A DNA stretch of 64,000 nt from Burkholderia savannae (GCF_001524445.2 NZ_CP013417.1:1302001-1366000); one strand, 5' to 3'. Positions 20,004-33,678 are shown, counted from the stretch's first letter. Translations and numbers: made by a program. The notes: a model not told the origin generated them from the letters alone.

Positions 20004-20792
20004 ATGTGGATCGACACGCACTGCCATCTCGACGCGCCGGAGTTCGACGCCGACCGCGAGATCGTCGCTGGCGCGGCGCGGGCGGCGGGCGTGTCGCGCA
20101 TCGTGATCCCGAGCGTCGGGCGAATGAATTTCGCGACGGTGCGCGAGCTCGCGCATGCGACGCAAGGCGCGGTGTACGCGCTCGGCATTCATCCGATGTA
20201 CACGCCGCAGGCGCGCGACGAGGATCTCGATCGGCTGCGGATGGAGGTCGACGCGAGCCTCGACGATCCGCGCTTCGTCGGCATCGGCGAGATCGGCCTC
20301 GACTACTTCGTGCCGGGTCTCGACGACAACCGGCAGCAATTCATCTACGACGCGCAATTGCGGCTCGCGCGCGACTTCGATCTGCCCGTCGTGTGCCACG
20401 TGCGCAAGTCGCAGGATCGCGTGCTGGCCGGGCTGCGGCGCGCGGGCGTGCGGCGCGGCATCGCGCACGCGTTCAACGGCAGCTTCCAGCAGGCCGACGC
20501 GTATCTCGCGCAAGGGCTCAAGCTCGGCTTCGGCGGCAACGTGACATTCGGCCGCGCGCTGCAGATCCGGCGGCTCGCCGCGCAACTGCCGCTCGACGCG
20601 CTCGTCGTCGAGACCGACGCGCCCGACATTCCCCCCGAATGGCGCTACAAGCAGCGCAATACGCCCGACCAGGTGCCGCTCATCGGCGCGGCGATCGCCG
20701 CGCTGCGTGGCATCGACGCCGACGCGCTTTCGCTATCCACTTCGGCCAACGCGCTCGCCGCGCTGCCGCGTCTCGCGCTTTCGTCCGCATAA
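20004..20792 (+). CDS. TatD-family metal-dependent deoxyribonuclease
   Basis: Amidohydrolase-fold nuclease of the TatD/YcfH/YjjV group, which removes nucleotides from DNA or D-aminoacyl-tRNA-like substrates depending on the member. The 262-residue product begins MWIDTHCHLDAPEFD with the HxH metal motif, and has GIGEIGLDYF, PVVCHVRKSQ and VVETDAPDIPPEW, all standard TatD signatures. It starts four bases after lolD and is probably in the same transcript. Which subtype it belongs to cannot be told from the sequence alone. Confidence 0.9.
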   Translation: MWIDTHCHLDAPEFDADREIVAGAARAAGVSRIVIPSVGRMNFATVRELAHATQGAVYALGIHPMYTPQARDEDLDRLRMEVDASLDDPRFVGIGEIGLDYFVPGLDDNRQQFIYDAQLRLARDFDLPVVCHVRKSQDRVLAGLRRAGVRRGIAHAFNGSFQQADAYLAQGLKLGFGGNVTFGRALQIRRLAAQLPLDALVVETDAPDIPPEWRYKQRNTPDQVPLIGAAIAALRGIDADALSLSTSANALAALPRLALSSA

Positions 20793-20844
20793 TCGATTCG
20801 TGACGGACGTGCGTCGCTCTCGCGGCGCGAAAGACGGAGGCGCG

Positions 20845-23376
20845 ATGCGGGCGATGTGCGGTGCGTTCGCGCTCGGCATCGTCGCGCTGCAGCAGCAGGC
20901 GGCGCTGCCGGGTGCGGCGGAATGGGCGGGCGGCGCGCTCGCGCTCGGCTGGTGCGCGTGGCTCGCGGTCACGCTGCGCGGCGATGCGCGCGCGAGCGTG
21001 CGACGGGCCGGGTTGTGCGCATGCTGTTGCGCGGCGGCGCTCGCGGGCTTCGGCTACGCGGCGGCGCGCGCGCAGTGGCGGCTCGCCGATGCGCTGCCCA
21101 AGCAATGGGAGGGGCGCGACATCGTCGTGACGGGCGCGGTGCGCGGGCTGCCGTCGCGCGACGCGAAAGGCGTGCGTTTCCTGTTCGACGTCGACGCCAA
21201 CGATGCGGGCATCGCCCGATTTCCCGCGACGCTGTCGCTTGCGTGGTACGCGTTCGGCCGCGCGGCCACGCCGCCGCCCGAATTCGCGCCGGGCGACCGG
21301 TGGCGGCTGCGCGTGCGTCTCAAGCGCCCGCACGGCAACGCGAACTTCGGCGTGCGCGACGCGGAGGCGGCGTGGCTCGCGCGCGGCATCCGTGCGCTCG
21401 GCTACGTGTCCGCGACGCACGATGCGCGGCGGCTGGCCGGCAGGGCGCCCGGCATCGTCGCCACGGTCGACCGGCTGCGCGCGCGCCTGCGCGGGCGAAT
21501 CGCCGACGCGCTCGGCGACGCCGCGCATCGCGGGATCGTGGTCGCGCTCGCGATCGGCGCGCAGGACGGCATCGACGACGGCGACCGGCGCATCCTGCGC
21601 GATACCGGCACGAGCCATCTCGTCGCGATCTCCGGGCTGCACGTCGGGATGGTCGGCGGCCTGTGCGCGTGGCTCGCGGGCGGGTTCTGGCGGCGCTCGG
21701 GCTACGTCGGGCGGAACTGGCCGCTCGTCGTGCCCGCGCAGAAGATCGCGGCGCTCGCCGCGATCGCGGGCAGTGCAGGCTATGCGGCGCTCGCGGGCTT
21801 CAACGTGCCCGCGCAGCGCGCGTGGTGGATGCTCGCCGCCGCGGGCGTCGCGTATCTGAGCGGGCGTTCGCTCGCGCCGTCGTCGGTGCTCGCGGCGGCG
21901 CTCGGTTGCGTGCTGCTCGCCGATCCGTGGGCGGTGACGTCGCCCGGCTTCTGGCTGTCGTTCGGCGCGGTGGCGGCGATCCTGTTCGTGTCGTCGGGGC
22001 GAAGCGCGGCGCGCGACGCACGCGAGACCGACGACGCGCGCGGCGTGCCGGGCGTGATCGACGGCGCGGTGGGCGAGGGAGTGTCGCCGTCGCGCGCGTC
22101 GCGGCTGCGCGCCGCGTGCGCGTGGTCGGCGCGGTCGATGAGGCGGCTCTTTCGGCGCTCGAGCGACGCCGCGCGAGCGCAGTACGCGGTGACGATCGCG
22201 CTTGCGCCGCTCACCGTGCTGTGGTTCGCGCAGATCCCGCTCGCCGGGCCGCTCGCGAACGCGTTCGCGATTCCCTGGGTCGGCTCGCTCGTCACGCCGA
22301 TCGTGCTTGCGGGCGTCGTGCTGCCCGCGCCGCTCGATGCATTCGCCTATACGCTCGCGCATGCGCTCGTCGCGATGCTGATGCGGCTACTCGAGGCGAC
22401 GGCCGGCGCGGGGCGCACGGTCTGGATGCTGCCGACGCCGGACGGTTTCGCGCTCGCGGCGGCGGCGGCGGGTGTCGTCTGGGCGCTGACGCCGCGCGGC
22501 TGGCCGCTGCGCCGCGCCGCGCCGCTCGCGTGGCTCCCGCTCGTTGTTCCCGCGCCGCTCGCGCCGCCCGAAGGCGCGTTCCGGCTGACGGCGCTCGATG
22601 TCGGGCAGGGCTCCGCGGTGCTGATCGAAACCGCGCGGCACGCGCTGCTGTTCGACGCGGGGCCGGGGCCGGAGGCGTCGAACGCGGGCGAGCGGATCGT
22701 CGTGCCGTTCCTGCGAGCACGGGGCGTGCGCGTGCTCGACGCGCTCGTCGTGAGCCACGCGGATTCGGACCACGCGGGCGGCGCGCCCGCCGTGCTCGAT
22801 TCGGTCGCGGTCGCGCAGATGACGGGCGGGCTGCCGCCGTCGAACCGCTTGTGGCGCGCCGCGCGCGCGGCCGGCGTGACGGATGCGCTACCGTGCGCGG
22901 CGGGCCAGCGCTGGCGCTGGGACGGCGTCGAGTTCGCGACGCTTTGGCCCGACGGCGGCCCGCGCGCGGGCGGCGCGACGAACGCGCAGTCGTGCGTGCT
23001 GCGCGTGTCGGCGGGCGAGGGCTCGGCGCTTCTGACAGGCGACGTCGACGCGCGCTCGGAGCGTGCGCTCGTCGCCGGATCGCGCGATGCGCTCGCCGCG
23101 CAGGTGCTCGTCGTCCCGCATCACGGCAGCCGCACGTCGTCGACCGAACCTTTCCTCGATTCGGTCGAACCGCGCATTGCCATATTTCAGGTAGGCTACG
23201 CCAACAGGTTTCAGCATCCGCATCCGACCGTCTGGGCGCGCTATGCCGGGCGCGGCATCGAACTGCCGCGCACGGATCGCGACGGCGCGGTGCGCATCGA
23301 CGTGGCGTCGAGCGGCGCGGTTCCCGCTCCGATACGATACCGGGACGCGCAGCGGCGCTACTGGATGGACCGGTGA
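20845..23376 (+). CDS. comEC: ComEC/Rec2-family DNA uptake channel
   Basis: Inner-membrane channel for single-stranded DNA during natural transformation. The 843-residue protein has N-terminal membrane segments with a DUF4131-type region, the central competence domain beginning at HLVAISGLHVGMVGG with many helices, and a C-terminal metallo-beta-lactamase-like domain (LDVGQGSAVLIE, VSHADSDHAGG, VPHHGSRTSS). The ATG at 20845 has ACGGAGG four bases upstream. The full metal-binding motif set suggests an active nuclease part. It follows the tatD-like gene by 52 bases. Confidence 0.95.
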   Translation: MRAMCGAFALGIVALQQQAALPGAAEWAGGALALGWCAWLAVTLRGDARASVRRAGLCACCCAAALAGFGYAAARAQWRLADALPKQWEGRDIVVTGAVRGLPSRDAKGVRFLFDVDANDAGIARFPATLSLAWYAFGRAATPPPEFAPGDRWRLRVRLKRPHGNANFGVRDAEAAWLARGIRALGYVSATHDARRLAGRAPGIVATVDRLRARLRGRIADALGDAAHRGIVVALAIGAQDGIDDGDRRILRDTGTSHLVAISGLHVGMVGGLCAWLAGGFWRRSGYVGRNWPLVVPAQKIAALAAIAGSAGYAALAGFNVPAQRAWWMLAAAGVAYLSGRSLAPSSVLAAALGCVLLADPWAVTSPGFWLSFGAVAAILFVSSGRSAARDARETDDARGVPGVIDGAVGEGVSPSRASRLRAACAWSARSMRRLFRRSSDAARAQYAVTIALAPLTVLWFAQIPLAGPLANAFAIPWVGSLVTPIVLAGVVLPAPLDAFAYTLAHALVAMLMRLLEATAGAGRTVWMLPTPDGFALAAAAAGVVWALTPRGWPLRRAAPLAWLPLVVPAPLAPPEGAFRLTALDVGQGSAVLIETARHALLFDAGPGPEASNAGERIVVPFLRARGVRVLDALVVSHADSDHAGGAPAVLDSVAVAQMTGGLPPSNRLWRAARAAGVTDALPCAAGQRWRWDGVEFATLWPDGGPRAGGATNAQSCVLRVSAGEGSALLTGDVDARSERALVAGSRDALAAQVLVVPHHGSRTSSTEPFLDSVEPRIAIFQVGYANRFQHPHPTVWARYAGRGIELPRTDRDGAVRIDVASSGAVPAPIRYRDAQRRYWMDR

Positions 23377-23412
23377 CGTGACGCGGAGGCTACGACAGGG
23401 AGACAGCGGCGT

Positions 23413-24243
23413 TTGAAGGACATCATCCATTTTTCGCATGCGAACGGCTTTCCGGCTTCCACTTACCGGACGATCTTCGCCGAGCTCGCGGACGACTACG
23501 AGTGGCGCTACATCGAGCGGATCGGCCACGACCGGCGCTTTCCGGTGACGCGCGATTGGCCGCACCTCGTCGAGCAACTGCTCGACGACATCGGCCGCGC
23601 GTACGAGCGGCCCGTATGGCTCGTCGGCCATTCGCTCGGCGGTTACCTGTCGCTGATGGCGGCGCTCAAGCGCCCGCAATGGGTGCGCGGCGTCGTGATG
23701 CTCGATTCGCCGGTGATTGCAGGCTGGCGCAGCAGCGCGCTGCGCGTGAGCCAATGGACGGGGCTCGACGAGCGCCTGTCGCCCGCCGCCGCGACGCGCA
23801 ACCGCCGCGTCCATTGGGCGAGCCGCGACGACGCGTGGCGCCACTTCCGCGCGAAGCCGTCGTTCGCGCGCTGGGACGAGCGGATGCTGTCCGATTACAT
23901 CGACTACGGCATTCCGCAGACGAGTGCGGCGGGCGAGCGCGCGCTCGCGTTCGATCGGCAGATCGAATACATGATCTACCGGACACTGCCGCACACGCTC
24001 GGCCCGCGCCTCGCGCGCGGCGCGCCCGTGCCGGTCGGCTTTCTCGCCGGCACGCGCTCGCGCGAGATCCGCCAGATCGGGCTCGCGGCGACGCAGCGCG
24101 CGGCGCACGGCCGGATCGAATGGCTCGAGGGCAGCCACCTCTTCCCGATGGAGCGCCCGCTCGAGACCGCGCGAGCGCTGCAGCGCATGCTCAACATGCT
24201 GCGTGCCGCGGAGGGCGGCGGCGCCGACGCGCGGCGCGGGTGA
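23413..24243 (+). CDS. alpha/beta-fold hydrolase
   Basis: Predicted cytoplasmic hydrolase of 276 residues. It has the oxyanion region HFSHANGFPASTYRT at the N-terminus, the nucleophile elbow VGHSLGGYLS (serine near residue 76), and a C-terminal EGSHLFPMERP carrying the catalytic histidine. The start is a TTG at 23413 with AGGGAGAC nine bases upstream. It sits 36 bases after comEC. Substrate unknown. Confidence 0.88.
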   Translation: MKDIIHFSHANGFPASTYRTIFAELADDYEWRYIERIGHDRRFPVTRDWPHLVEQLLDDIGRAYERPVWLVGHSLGGYLSLMAALKRPQWVRGVVMLDSPVIAGWRSSALRVSQWTGLDERLSPAAATRNRRVHWASRDDAWRHFRAKPSFARWDERMLSDYIDYGIPQTSAAGERALAFDRQIEYMIYRTLPHTLGPRLARGAPVPVGFLAGTRSREIRQIGLAATQRAAHGRIEWLEGSHLFPMERPLETARALQRMLNMLRAAEGGGADARRG

Positions 24244-24469
24244 TCGCGGCGGCGCGCGGCACGCATATGTCGCATATGCCGCGGCGCGCACCGACGGTCG
24301 ATTGCGACGCCGGATGAGCCGCTGGGGCGGCGCACCGGATTCGCGTGGCGTGCGGTGCGACGCGCGGTGATACGCGGCATGCGGCGTGCGCGCCCTGCAC
24401 GACGGCCGGGCGGCTGCCGGCAAGCTCGGAAAGGAGAAGGAAAGGGTGCGATCGAGCGTCGATTGCTGA

Positions 24470-27033
<2,564 letters not shown>

Positions 27034-27104
27034 TGAACTCGGCGGCCGCGGCGCGCGTCAGTAGCAGGAGCGGCTGCCGCGCACGCATCGGCAGCCGTCG
27101 CTGA

Positions 27105-28421
<1,317 letters not shown>

Positions 28422-28464
28422 CGTGCGCTGACGCGTTACTATCGCTCTTGTTCATCGATGATGA

Positions 28465-28492
28465 CGCCGCTTCGCGATATCGTGAAGCGGCG
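28465..28492 (+). terminator. hairpin between eno and ftsB
   Basis: CGCCGCTTC at 28465-28473 pairs exactly with 28484-28492. The following CTTCTTAT is only partly T-rich, so it may be an attenuator rather than a full terminator; ftsB starts 23 bases later. Confidence 0.55.
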
Positions 28493-28515
28493 CTTCTTAT
28501 ATCTGCGGCTTATTC

Positions 28516-28947
28516 ATGCGGCTCGTTACCGTCGTTCTGATCGCTTTGCTGGTCGTGATTCAGTACCCGTTGTGGTGGGGGCATGGCGGCTGGCTGCGGG
28601 TGCATGAACTGCGGCAGCAGTTGAACGACCAGTTGCAGAAGAACGCCGACGCGAAGCTGCGCAACGAGCGGATCGCGGGCGAAGTGCAGGATTTGCAGAA
28701 CGGCACGTCGGCGATCGAGGAACGCGCGCGCTACGAGATGGGCATGGTGAAGGACAGCGAGGTGTTCGTGCAGTTCGTGTCGCCGAATTCGCCGGCGCCA
28801 GCGGCGCAGGGCAACGCGCAGCCGGCGGCGTCGACGCGCGGCGAGGTGTCGGCCGCGCCGGTGCGCGTCGTGCCGAATCCCGTGTCGCGCGCGAAGCCTG
28901 AAAAGCGGCACGGCGGCGACAAGGCCCACAAGCCCGCGCACGGCTGA
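28516..28947 (+). CDS. ftsB: FtsB, divisome protein
   Basis: Bitopic division protein that forms a complex with FtsL and FtsQ. The 143-residue protein has an N-terminal membrane segment (about residues 3-20), then a coiled coil ([20 protein letters not shown]) and the conserved [19 protein letters not shown] region. The C-terminal 50 residues, rich in Ala and Pro, extend beyond E. coli FtsB. Its place after eno is the usual one. Confidence 0.95.
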   Translation: MRLVTVVLIALLVVIQYPLWWGHGGWLRVHELRQQLNDQLQKNADAKLRNERIAGEVQDLQNGTSAIEERARYEMGMVKDSEVFVQFVSPNSPAPAAQGNAQPAASTRGEVSAAPVRVVPNPVSRAKPEKRHGGDKAHKPAHG

Positions 28948-29063
28948 CGGGCGCGCCGTCGGGCTGCACGCCGAGCGCGCCGGATCGCGGTGCGGGCGAT
29001 GCCGGCTCGGAGGTGCGGAGCGGTACGGTTTTCACGCAATCGAGATGCTTCGGAAAGCCTAGT

Positions 29064-29095
29064 AAAAAAGCGCGGTCTTGCGGCCGCGCTTTTTT
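29064..29095. terminator. bidirectional intrinsic terminator after ftsB
   Basis: AAAAAAGCGCGG at 29064-29075 pairs with CCGCGCTTTTTT at 29084-29095 around a short loop. It can serve both ftsB and the leftward lipoprotein gene. Confidence 0.9.
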
Positions 29096-29142
29096 GTTTC
29101 TCGTGGGTTCTTAATTCGCCGGAACTGCCGGAATTCGGCGTT

Positions 29143-29487
29143 TCACCACCACCAGCCCGGGTAGCCGTAGCTGAAGCCCGTGCCCCAGCCATGCCCCCAG
29201 CCGCCGCCGTAGTAGCCGCCGTAATAGGTGATGGGCGGCGGATAGTAGTACGACCACGCGCGCGCCGCTTCGTCGGCCGCGATCGCCGCGTTCTGCTCGC
29301 GCAGCACTTGCCGGTCGATCTCGTCGTAGCGCTTGCGCTCGTCGGGCGTGAGCGTGTGCGTCGTCGTGCCCGCCTGCTCGGGCAGACGGCTCAAGACGGT
29401 CATCGACGGCGGCGCGACGCATCCGCTCAGCGACGCGGCCGCAACGAGCGCCGCGAGCGGCGCGGCGCGAACGAGTATCGGTTTCAT
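29143..29487 (-). CDS. small Tyr/Gly-rich lipoprotein
   Basis: A 114-residue predicted lipoprotein. The signal peptide ends in the lipobox LSGC with Cys23. After a helical middle part (TPDERKRYDEIDRQVLREQN) the last 30 residues are made almost only of Tyr, Gly, Trp and Pro. I chose the ATG at 29487 because AGGAGGCAG precedes it; the frame runs further into hslO without a good start. Family not known to me; probably cell-envelope located. Confidence 0.85.
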   Translation of the reverse strand: MKPILVRAAPLAALVAAASLSGCVAPPSMTVLSRLPEQAGTTTHTLTPDERKRYDEIDRQVLREQNAAIAADEAARAWSYYYPPPITYYGGYYGGGWGHGWGTGFSYGYPGWWW

Positions 29488-29511
29488 GCTACTGCCTCCT
29501 GGCTTGTGCCG

Positions 29512-29534
29512 GCGCCGTGCCCGCCGCACGGCGC
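29512..29534 (-). terminator. hairpin at the 3' end of hslO
   Basis: A perfect nine-base-pair stem (29512-29520 with 29526-29534) with loop CCGCC, just after the hslO stop on the leftward strand. No U-run follows, so it may act as an mRNA 3' structure more than as a terminator. Confidence 0.4.
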
Positions 29535-29563
29535 GCGCGGCGCGTTGCCCGTGCGCGGGCGCC

Positions 29564-30514
29564 TCAGTGCTTCTGCGCAGCGGCGGGCGCGACGCCCGCA
29601 CCGAGTTCGGATGTCGAGAATAGCTGCGTGACATCGACCGGATCAAATTCGTAACGCTGGTTGCAGAATTCGCAGTGAATTTCGACGTGGCCGCGCTCCT
29701 CGATCACGCCGTCGATTTCGACGCGCCCGAGCATGCGCAGCATCCCGCCGACCTTCTCGCGCGAGCACGTGCACTGGAAGCGCGTGGCGGTCGGTTCGAA
29801 GTGCTGCACATTCTCCTGCCAGAACAGACGCCGAAACACGGTCGCGGGTTCCACTTCGAGCAGTTCTTTCGGCGACAGCGTGCCGCCGAGCGTGCAGACG
29901 CGCTCCCACGTGTCCTCGTCGGTTTCCTCCACGCGCGGCACGATGCCGCCGTCGCCCGGCAGCTTCTGCAGCAGCACGCCGACCGCGCGATCGTGATCGG
30001 CCGCGAGCCAGAGGCGCGTGTCGAGCTGCTCGGAGTGCCGCATGTAATGCTCGAGCACGTCGGCGATCGACGCGAGCGGGCCGTCCTCGCCGTTCAGCGG
30101 CACGATGCCCTGATACGGCTGCTGGCCCGGCCGCTTGTCGGCCGGATCGAGCGTGATCACGCAGCGGCCGTGGCCGCTCGCGTTGATCAGCTCGGCGAAC
30201 GAAGTGCCGTCGCCGACGCTCTGCGCGGCGTTGCCCGAGAACTTCGCGGTCGCGCGCATCGCGAGATCCGAGCTGCACTGCACGACGAGCATCTTCACCG
30301 GGCCGTCGCCGAAGATCTGCATGATGAGCGTGCCGTCGAACTTCAGGTTCGCCGACAGCAGCGCGCACGCCGCCATCATTTCGCCGAGCACGTTGCGCAC
30401 GGGCATCGGATAATCGCGGCGCGTGAGCACCTCCTGCCACGTGTTGCGCAGCGAGACGATCTCGCCGCGCACCGGGGCCGCGTTGAACATGAATTTCTGT
30501 AACTGGTCGCTCAC
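29564..30514 (-). CDS. hslO: HslO (Hsp33), redox-activated chaperone
   Basis: Holdase that unfolds and becomes active when oxidants form disulfides in its zinc centre. The 316-residue protein begins MSDQLQKFMFNAAPVRG and carries the four zinc cysteines near the C-terminus as FQCTCSRE and HCEFCNQRYEF. Typical length is about 290-320. It lies leftward, 39 bases downstream of the carbonic anhydrase-like gene, probably in one transcript. Confidence 0.96.
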   Translation of the reverse strand: MSDQLQKFMFNAAPVRGEIVSLRNTWQEVLTRRDYPMPVRNVLGEMMAACALLSANLKFDGTLIMQIFGDGPVKMLVVQCSSDLAMRATAKFSGNAAQSVGDGTSFAELINASGHGRCVITLDPADKRPGQQPYQGIVPLNGEDGPLASIADVLEHYMRHSEQLDTRLWLAADHDRAVGVLLQKLPGDGGIVPRVEETDEDTWERVCTLGGTLSPKELLEVEPATVFRRLFWQENVQHFEPTATRFQCTCSREKVGGMLRMLGRVEIDGVIEERGHVEIHCEFCNQRYEFDPVDVTQLFSTSELGAGVAPAAAQKH

Positions 30515-30553
30515 TTTTTTCCCTTGACGATCAAACGGCTCGCGCGCGGCGGA

Positions 30554-31078
30554 TCAGCCGATCCGCACGAGCTGCTCCTTGAAATACGCGCGCCGCATCG
30601 CGTAGCTCTTCGTGTTCATGTGCATCCGCGCGATGTCCTCGTCGGACAGCGTACGCACGACCTTCGCCGGCGCGCCGAGAATCAGCGAATTGTCCGGAAA
30701 CGTCTTGCCCTCGGTGATCACCGCGCCGGCGCCGACGAGACAGTTGCGGCCGATCACCGCGCGATTCAAGATCACCGCCTGGATGCCGATCAGCGAGCCT
30801 TCGCCGATCGTGCAGCCGTGCAGCATCGCCTGATGGCCGACCGTCACGTTCGGCGCGATCGTGAGCGGGCATCCCGGGTCGGTGTGCAGCACCGCGCCTT
30901 CCTGAACGTTGCTGCCCACGCCGACCGTGATCGGCTCGTTGTCGCCGCGGATCGTCGCGCCGAACCACACGCTCGCGTTCTCTTCGAGCACGACCTTGCC
31001 GACGATCGACGCGCTGTCCGCGACGAACACGCTTTCGTGGATGGACGGGGCGTTGTCGCCGAGCTTGTAGATGGTCAC
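30554..31078 (-). CDS. gamma-carbonic anhydrase-like hexapeptide protein
   Basis: A 174-residue left-handed beta-helix protein of the YrdA/PaaY/CaiE group. Hexapeptide repeats run through the middle (VGSNVQEGAVLHTD, APNVTVGHQAML) and the metal-binding histidines occur in LHTD, VGHQAMLHG. Members bind zinc or iron and some have carbonic anhydrase activity; the activity of this one is not provable from sequence. Divergent from the DUF455 gene. Confidence 0.9.
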   Translation of the reverse strand: MTIYKLGDNAPSIHESVFVADSASIVGKVVLEENASVWFGATIRGDNEPITVGVGSNVQEGAVLHTDPGCPLTIAPNVTVGHQAMLHGCTIGEGSLIGIQAVILNRAVIGRNCLVGAGAVITEGKTFPDNSLILGAPAKVVRTLSDEDIARMHMNTKSYAMRRAYFKEQLVRIG

Positions 31079-31221
31079 GATGTCTCCCTTGGGGCTTGTC
31101 TGGGCGGCCGGTACAATGGCGCGCGGTTGTGTCGCGCTTGGATGCGGCGCGATCGAATCCTTTATTGTAAACGGTTGTCCCGGCCGTTCGCGCGCGTGCC
31201 GCGCGGGCGCGTCGCCTTCTC

Positions 31222-32073
31222 ATGCCACACGTGCCGATTTCGTCGCCCGAACCCTTGCGCTGCGCGCGCAGCGACGCGCTTACCGCGCTTTGCGAGCCCG
31301 ATCCCGTGCGCAAGGCCGCGCTCGTCGCCGAGTTGCGCGCGGCGCTCGCCGACGGCCGCGCGGCGGCCTGGCCCGAGCGCGAGCTGAGCGCACCCGGGGG
31401 CGGCCTGCCCGGGCGGCCCGCGCGCCCGGCGCTCGTCGAGCCGCGCCGGCTCGAGCGGCGCAGCATGCGTTCGCCGCAAGGGCGCGCGGTGCTGTTGCAT
31501 GCGCTCGCGCATATCGAGTTCAACGCGATCAATCTCGCGCTTGACGCAGTGTGGCGCTTCGCGCAGATGCCCGCGGCGTTCTATGCGGACTGGCTGAAGG
31601 TCGCGGCCGAGGAGGCGCATCACTATTCGCTGCTCGCCGCGCGCCTTGCCGAATTCGGCCATGCGTACGGCGATTTTCCCGCGCACGACGGCCTGTGGGA
31701 GATGTGCGAGCGCACGGCGGGCGACGTGCTCGCGCGAATGGCGCTCGTGCCGCGCACGCTCGAGGCGCGCGGGCTCGATGCGTCGCCGCCGATCCGCGCA
31801 CGGCTTCAGCAAGCGGGCGACGATGCGTCTGCGGCGATTCTCGACGTGATCCTGCGCGACGAGATCGGCCACGTGTGGATCGGCAATCGGTGGTTTCGCC
31901 ATCTGTGCGACGAGGCGGGGCTCGATCCGCGTGCGACCTACGAACGGCTCGCTGCGCAGTACCGTGCGCCGCGGTTGCGCGGCCCGTTCAATTTCGATGC
32001 CCGCCGCGCCGCGGGATTCGACGACGACGAATTGAACGCGCTCGTCGCGCAGGACATCGAGCCGAAGGCATGA
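31222..32073 (+). CDS. DUF455 ferritin-like protein
   Basis: A 283-residue cytoplasmic protein of the DUF455 family, a ferritin-like four-helix fold with a probable di-iron site. Likely ligands are in LLHALAHIEFNAINLALD (Glu, His), AAEEAHHYSLLAARL, and ILRDEIGHVWIGNRWF. The closest named relatives are MiaE-type tRNA hydroxylases, but the function of DUF455 is not established. It stands alone between a divergent gene and a 500-base gap. Confidence 0.85.
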   Translation: MPHVPISSPEPLRCARSDALTALCEPDPVRKAALVAELRAALADGRAAAWPERELSAPGGGLPGRPARPALVEPRRLERRSMRSPQGRAVLLHALAHIEFNAINLALDAVWRFAQMPAAFYADWLKVAAEEAHHYSLLAARLAEFGHAYGDFPAHDGLWEMCERTAGDVLARMALVPRTLEARGLDASPPIRARLQQAGDDASAAILDVILRDEIGHVWIGNRWFRHLCDEAGLDPRATYERLAAQYRAPRLRGPFNFDARRAAGFDDDELNALVAQDIEPKA

Positions 32074-32575
32074 TGGGCTCGCGCTGCGTGTGCGGCCGTG
32101 GTCCGGCGGCCGCGCGTGCGCCGTGCGCGGGACGGCAGGTCGACAGGACCGGCGGGCGGATCGGGAGGGGCGGTCGCCGGGTGACGCGGTGACGCGGTGA
32201 TCGGCGCGTCGAAGCTGTCGTGCGATCTGTGCGCCTCGCTCGCCAAACCGGGGCGTGAGCGCGCCACGATCGGTATCCGCCGATCAACGTTGGCGGTCGG
32301 AGATGCCGCCGTTGCTCAACCCGGCGAGTCGCGACGAATTCGAATTGCGGCGAATCGCGGTGAATCGCGACGGTTTTCGACGATTGGTGCCGATTCGGGC
32401 CGATTCGTGGCGGTTTGCGCGGTTCCTCTGGATCTGCCCCTCAATTGAGCGCCCGCTGCAGCCGCTCGGCTTACCTAGAGAAGTGCCTCGACACGCACGC
32501 CGACTTGAAGCCCGGCCGACGCCAGGTGAGCCGGATCGATATAATCGAACGGTCATTCTTTTTTTGGCGGCTGCG
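32074..32575. other. gene-free stretch with GAATCG-type simple repeats
   Basis: About 500 bases between the DUF455 gene and the hydrolase. Between about 32330 and 32410 the motif GAATCG and its complement CGATTC recur many times in an imperfect way. A TATAAT at 32540-32545 is a plausible -10 box for the hydrolase gene downstream. Nothing else stands out. Confidence 0.55.
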
Positions 32576-33466
32576 ATGCATTCCACTCAATCTGTCTCCG
32601 ATTTCGTCACGGTTCGCGGCGTGAAACTGCATGTGCGCCGCTGGGGGCGGCCCGATGCGCCGACGCTCTACATGTTGCACGGCTGGATGGACGTCGCGGC
32701 GTCGTTTCAGTTCGTCGTCGACGCGCTCGCGGGCGACTGGCAGGTGATCGCCCCCGATGCGCGCGGCTTCGGGCTGTCCGATTGGCCGGTCGCCGCGCAG
32801 GGCGGCGGCCATTACTGGTTCCACGAATACCTGGCGGACCTCGATGCGCTGATCGACTACTACACGCCCGACGGCGAAGTCAATCTGATCGGCCACAGCA
32901 TGGGGGCGAACGTCGTTTGCCTGTACGCGGGTGCGCGGCCGCAGCGGGTGCGGCGGGTCGTCGATCTGGAGGGATTCGGGCTCGCGCCCGCGCGCGTCGA
33001 GCAGGCGCCGCGGCGCGTCGGGCAATGGCTCGACGAGCTACGCACGCCGCCGACGCTCAAGCGCTACGCGTCGCTCGAGGACGTCGCCGCGCGCCTCGTC
33101 AAGACCAATCCGCGCCTCGAGCCGCGCCGCGCGGCGTTTCTTGCCGAGCATTGGTCGATGCGCGATGCGCACGGTCAATACCAGCTGCTCGCCGATCCCG
33201 CGCACAAGCTGCGCGGCCCGCTGCTGTACCGGCTCGACGAGGTGATGGCGATCTGGTCGAAGGTGCGCGCGAAGGTGCTGCACGTCGAGGCGGTCGATTC
33301 GCCGACGCTGGCGTTTCTCGCGGGCGAGATTCCGATTCCCGAATTCAAGGCGCGTTTTGCGGCGTTCGCCGACTGGCGCGAAAAACTCGTCGAGGATGCG
33401 GGGCACATGGTCCATCACGACCAGCCGGAACAGATCGCGGCGCTGATCGAGGCGTTTTGCGCGTGA
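32576..33466 (+). CDS. alpha/beta-fold hydrolase
   Basis: A 296-residue predicted hydrolase. It has the oxyanion motif MLHGWMD, the nucleophile elbow LIGHSMGANVV with serine near residue 109, and a C-terminal DAGHMVHHDQPEQ with the catalytic histidine. The start is the ATG at 32576, giving MHSTQSVSDF; the TATAAT at 32540 supports it and rules out the longer frame leftward. Similar to many epoxide-hydrolase-like and haloalkane-dehalogenase-like proteins; substrate unknown. Confidence 0.9.
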   Translation: MHSTQSVSDFVTVRGVKLHVRRWGRPDAPTLYMLHGWMDVAASFQFVVDALAGDWQVIAPDARGFGLSDWPVAAQGGGHYWFHEYLADLDALIDYYTPDGEVNLIGHSMGANVVCLYAGARPQRVRRVVDLEGFGLAPARVEQAPRRVGQWLDELRTPPTLKRYASLEDVAARLVKTNPRLEPRRAAFLAEHWSMRDAHGQYQLLADPAHKLRGPLLYRLDEVMAIWSKVRAKVLHVEAVDSPTLAFLAGEIPIPEFKARFAAFADWREKLVEDAGHMVHHDQPEQIAALIEAFCA

Positions 33467-33508
33467 GCTGACATCGGGATCGCCGCTCCGGCTCGGCGAC
33501 AAGTCGAC

Positions 33509-33548
33509 CAATCAGCCAATCAGCCAATCAGCCAATCGGCCAATCGGC
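33509..33548. repeat. five-copy 8-bp tandem repeat
   Basis: Three copies of CAATCAGC are followed by two of CAATCGGC, in direct succession, between the hydrolase stop codon and the nucleoside bisphosphatase gene. Probably a variable-number repeat. Confidence 0.9.
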
Positions 33549-33678
33549 GAAAGGAGATACGCGAAACGCGAGAGAGCACCGAGGCAAGGCCCCGGAATCG
33601 GCCGCGGCCCCGTCCATTGGCATCGGGGGCGCATTCGGCGAATTTGCGCATTGCAGTAGAATGAACGCTTAGTCTCCG

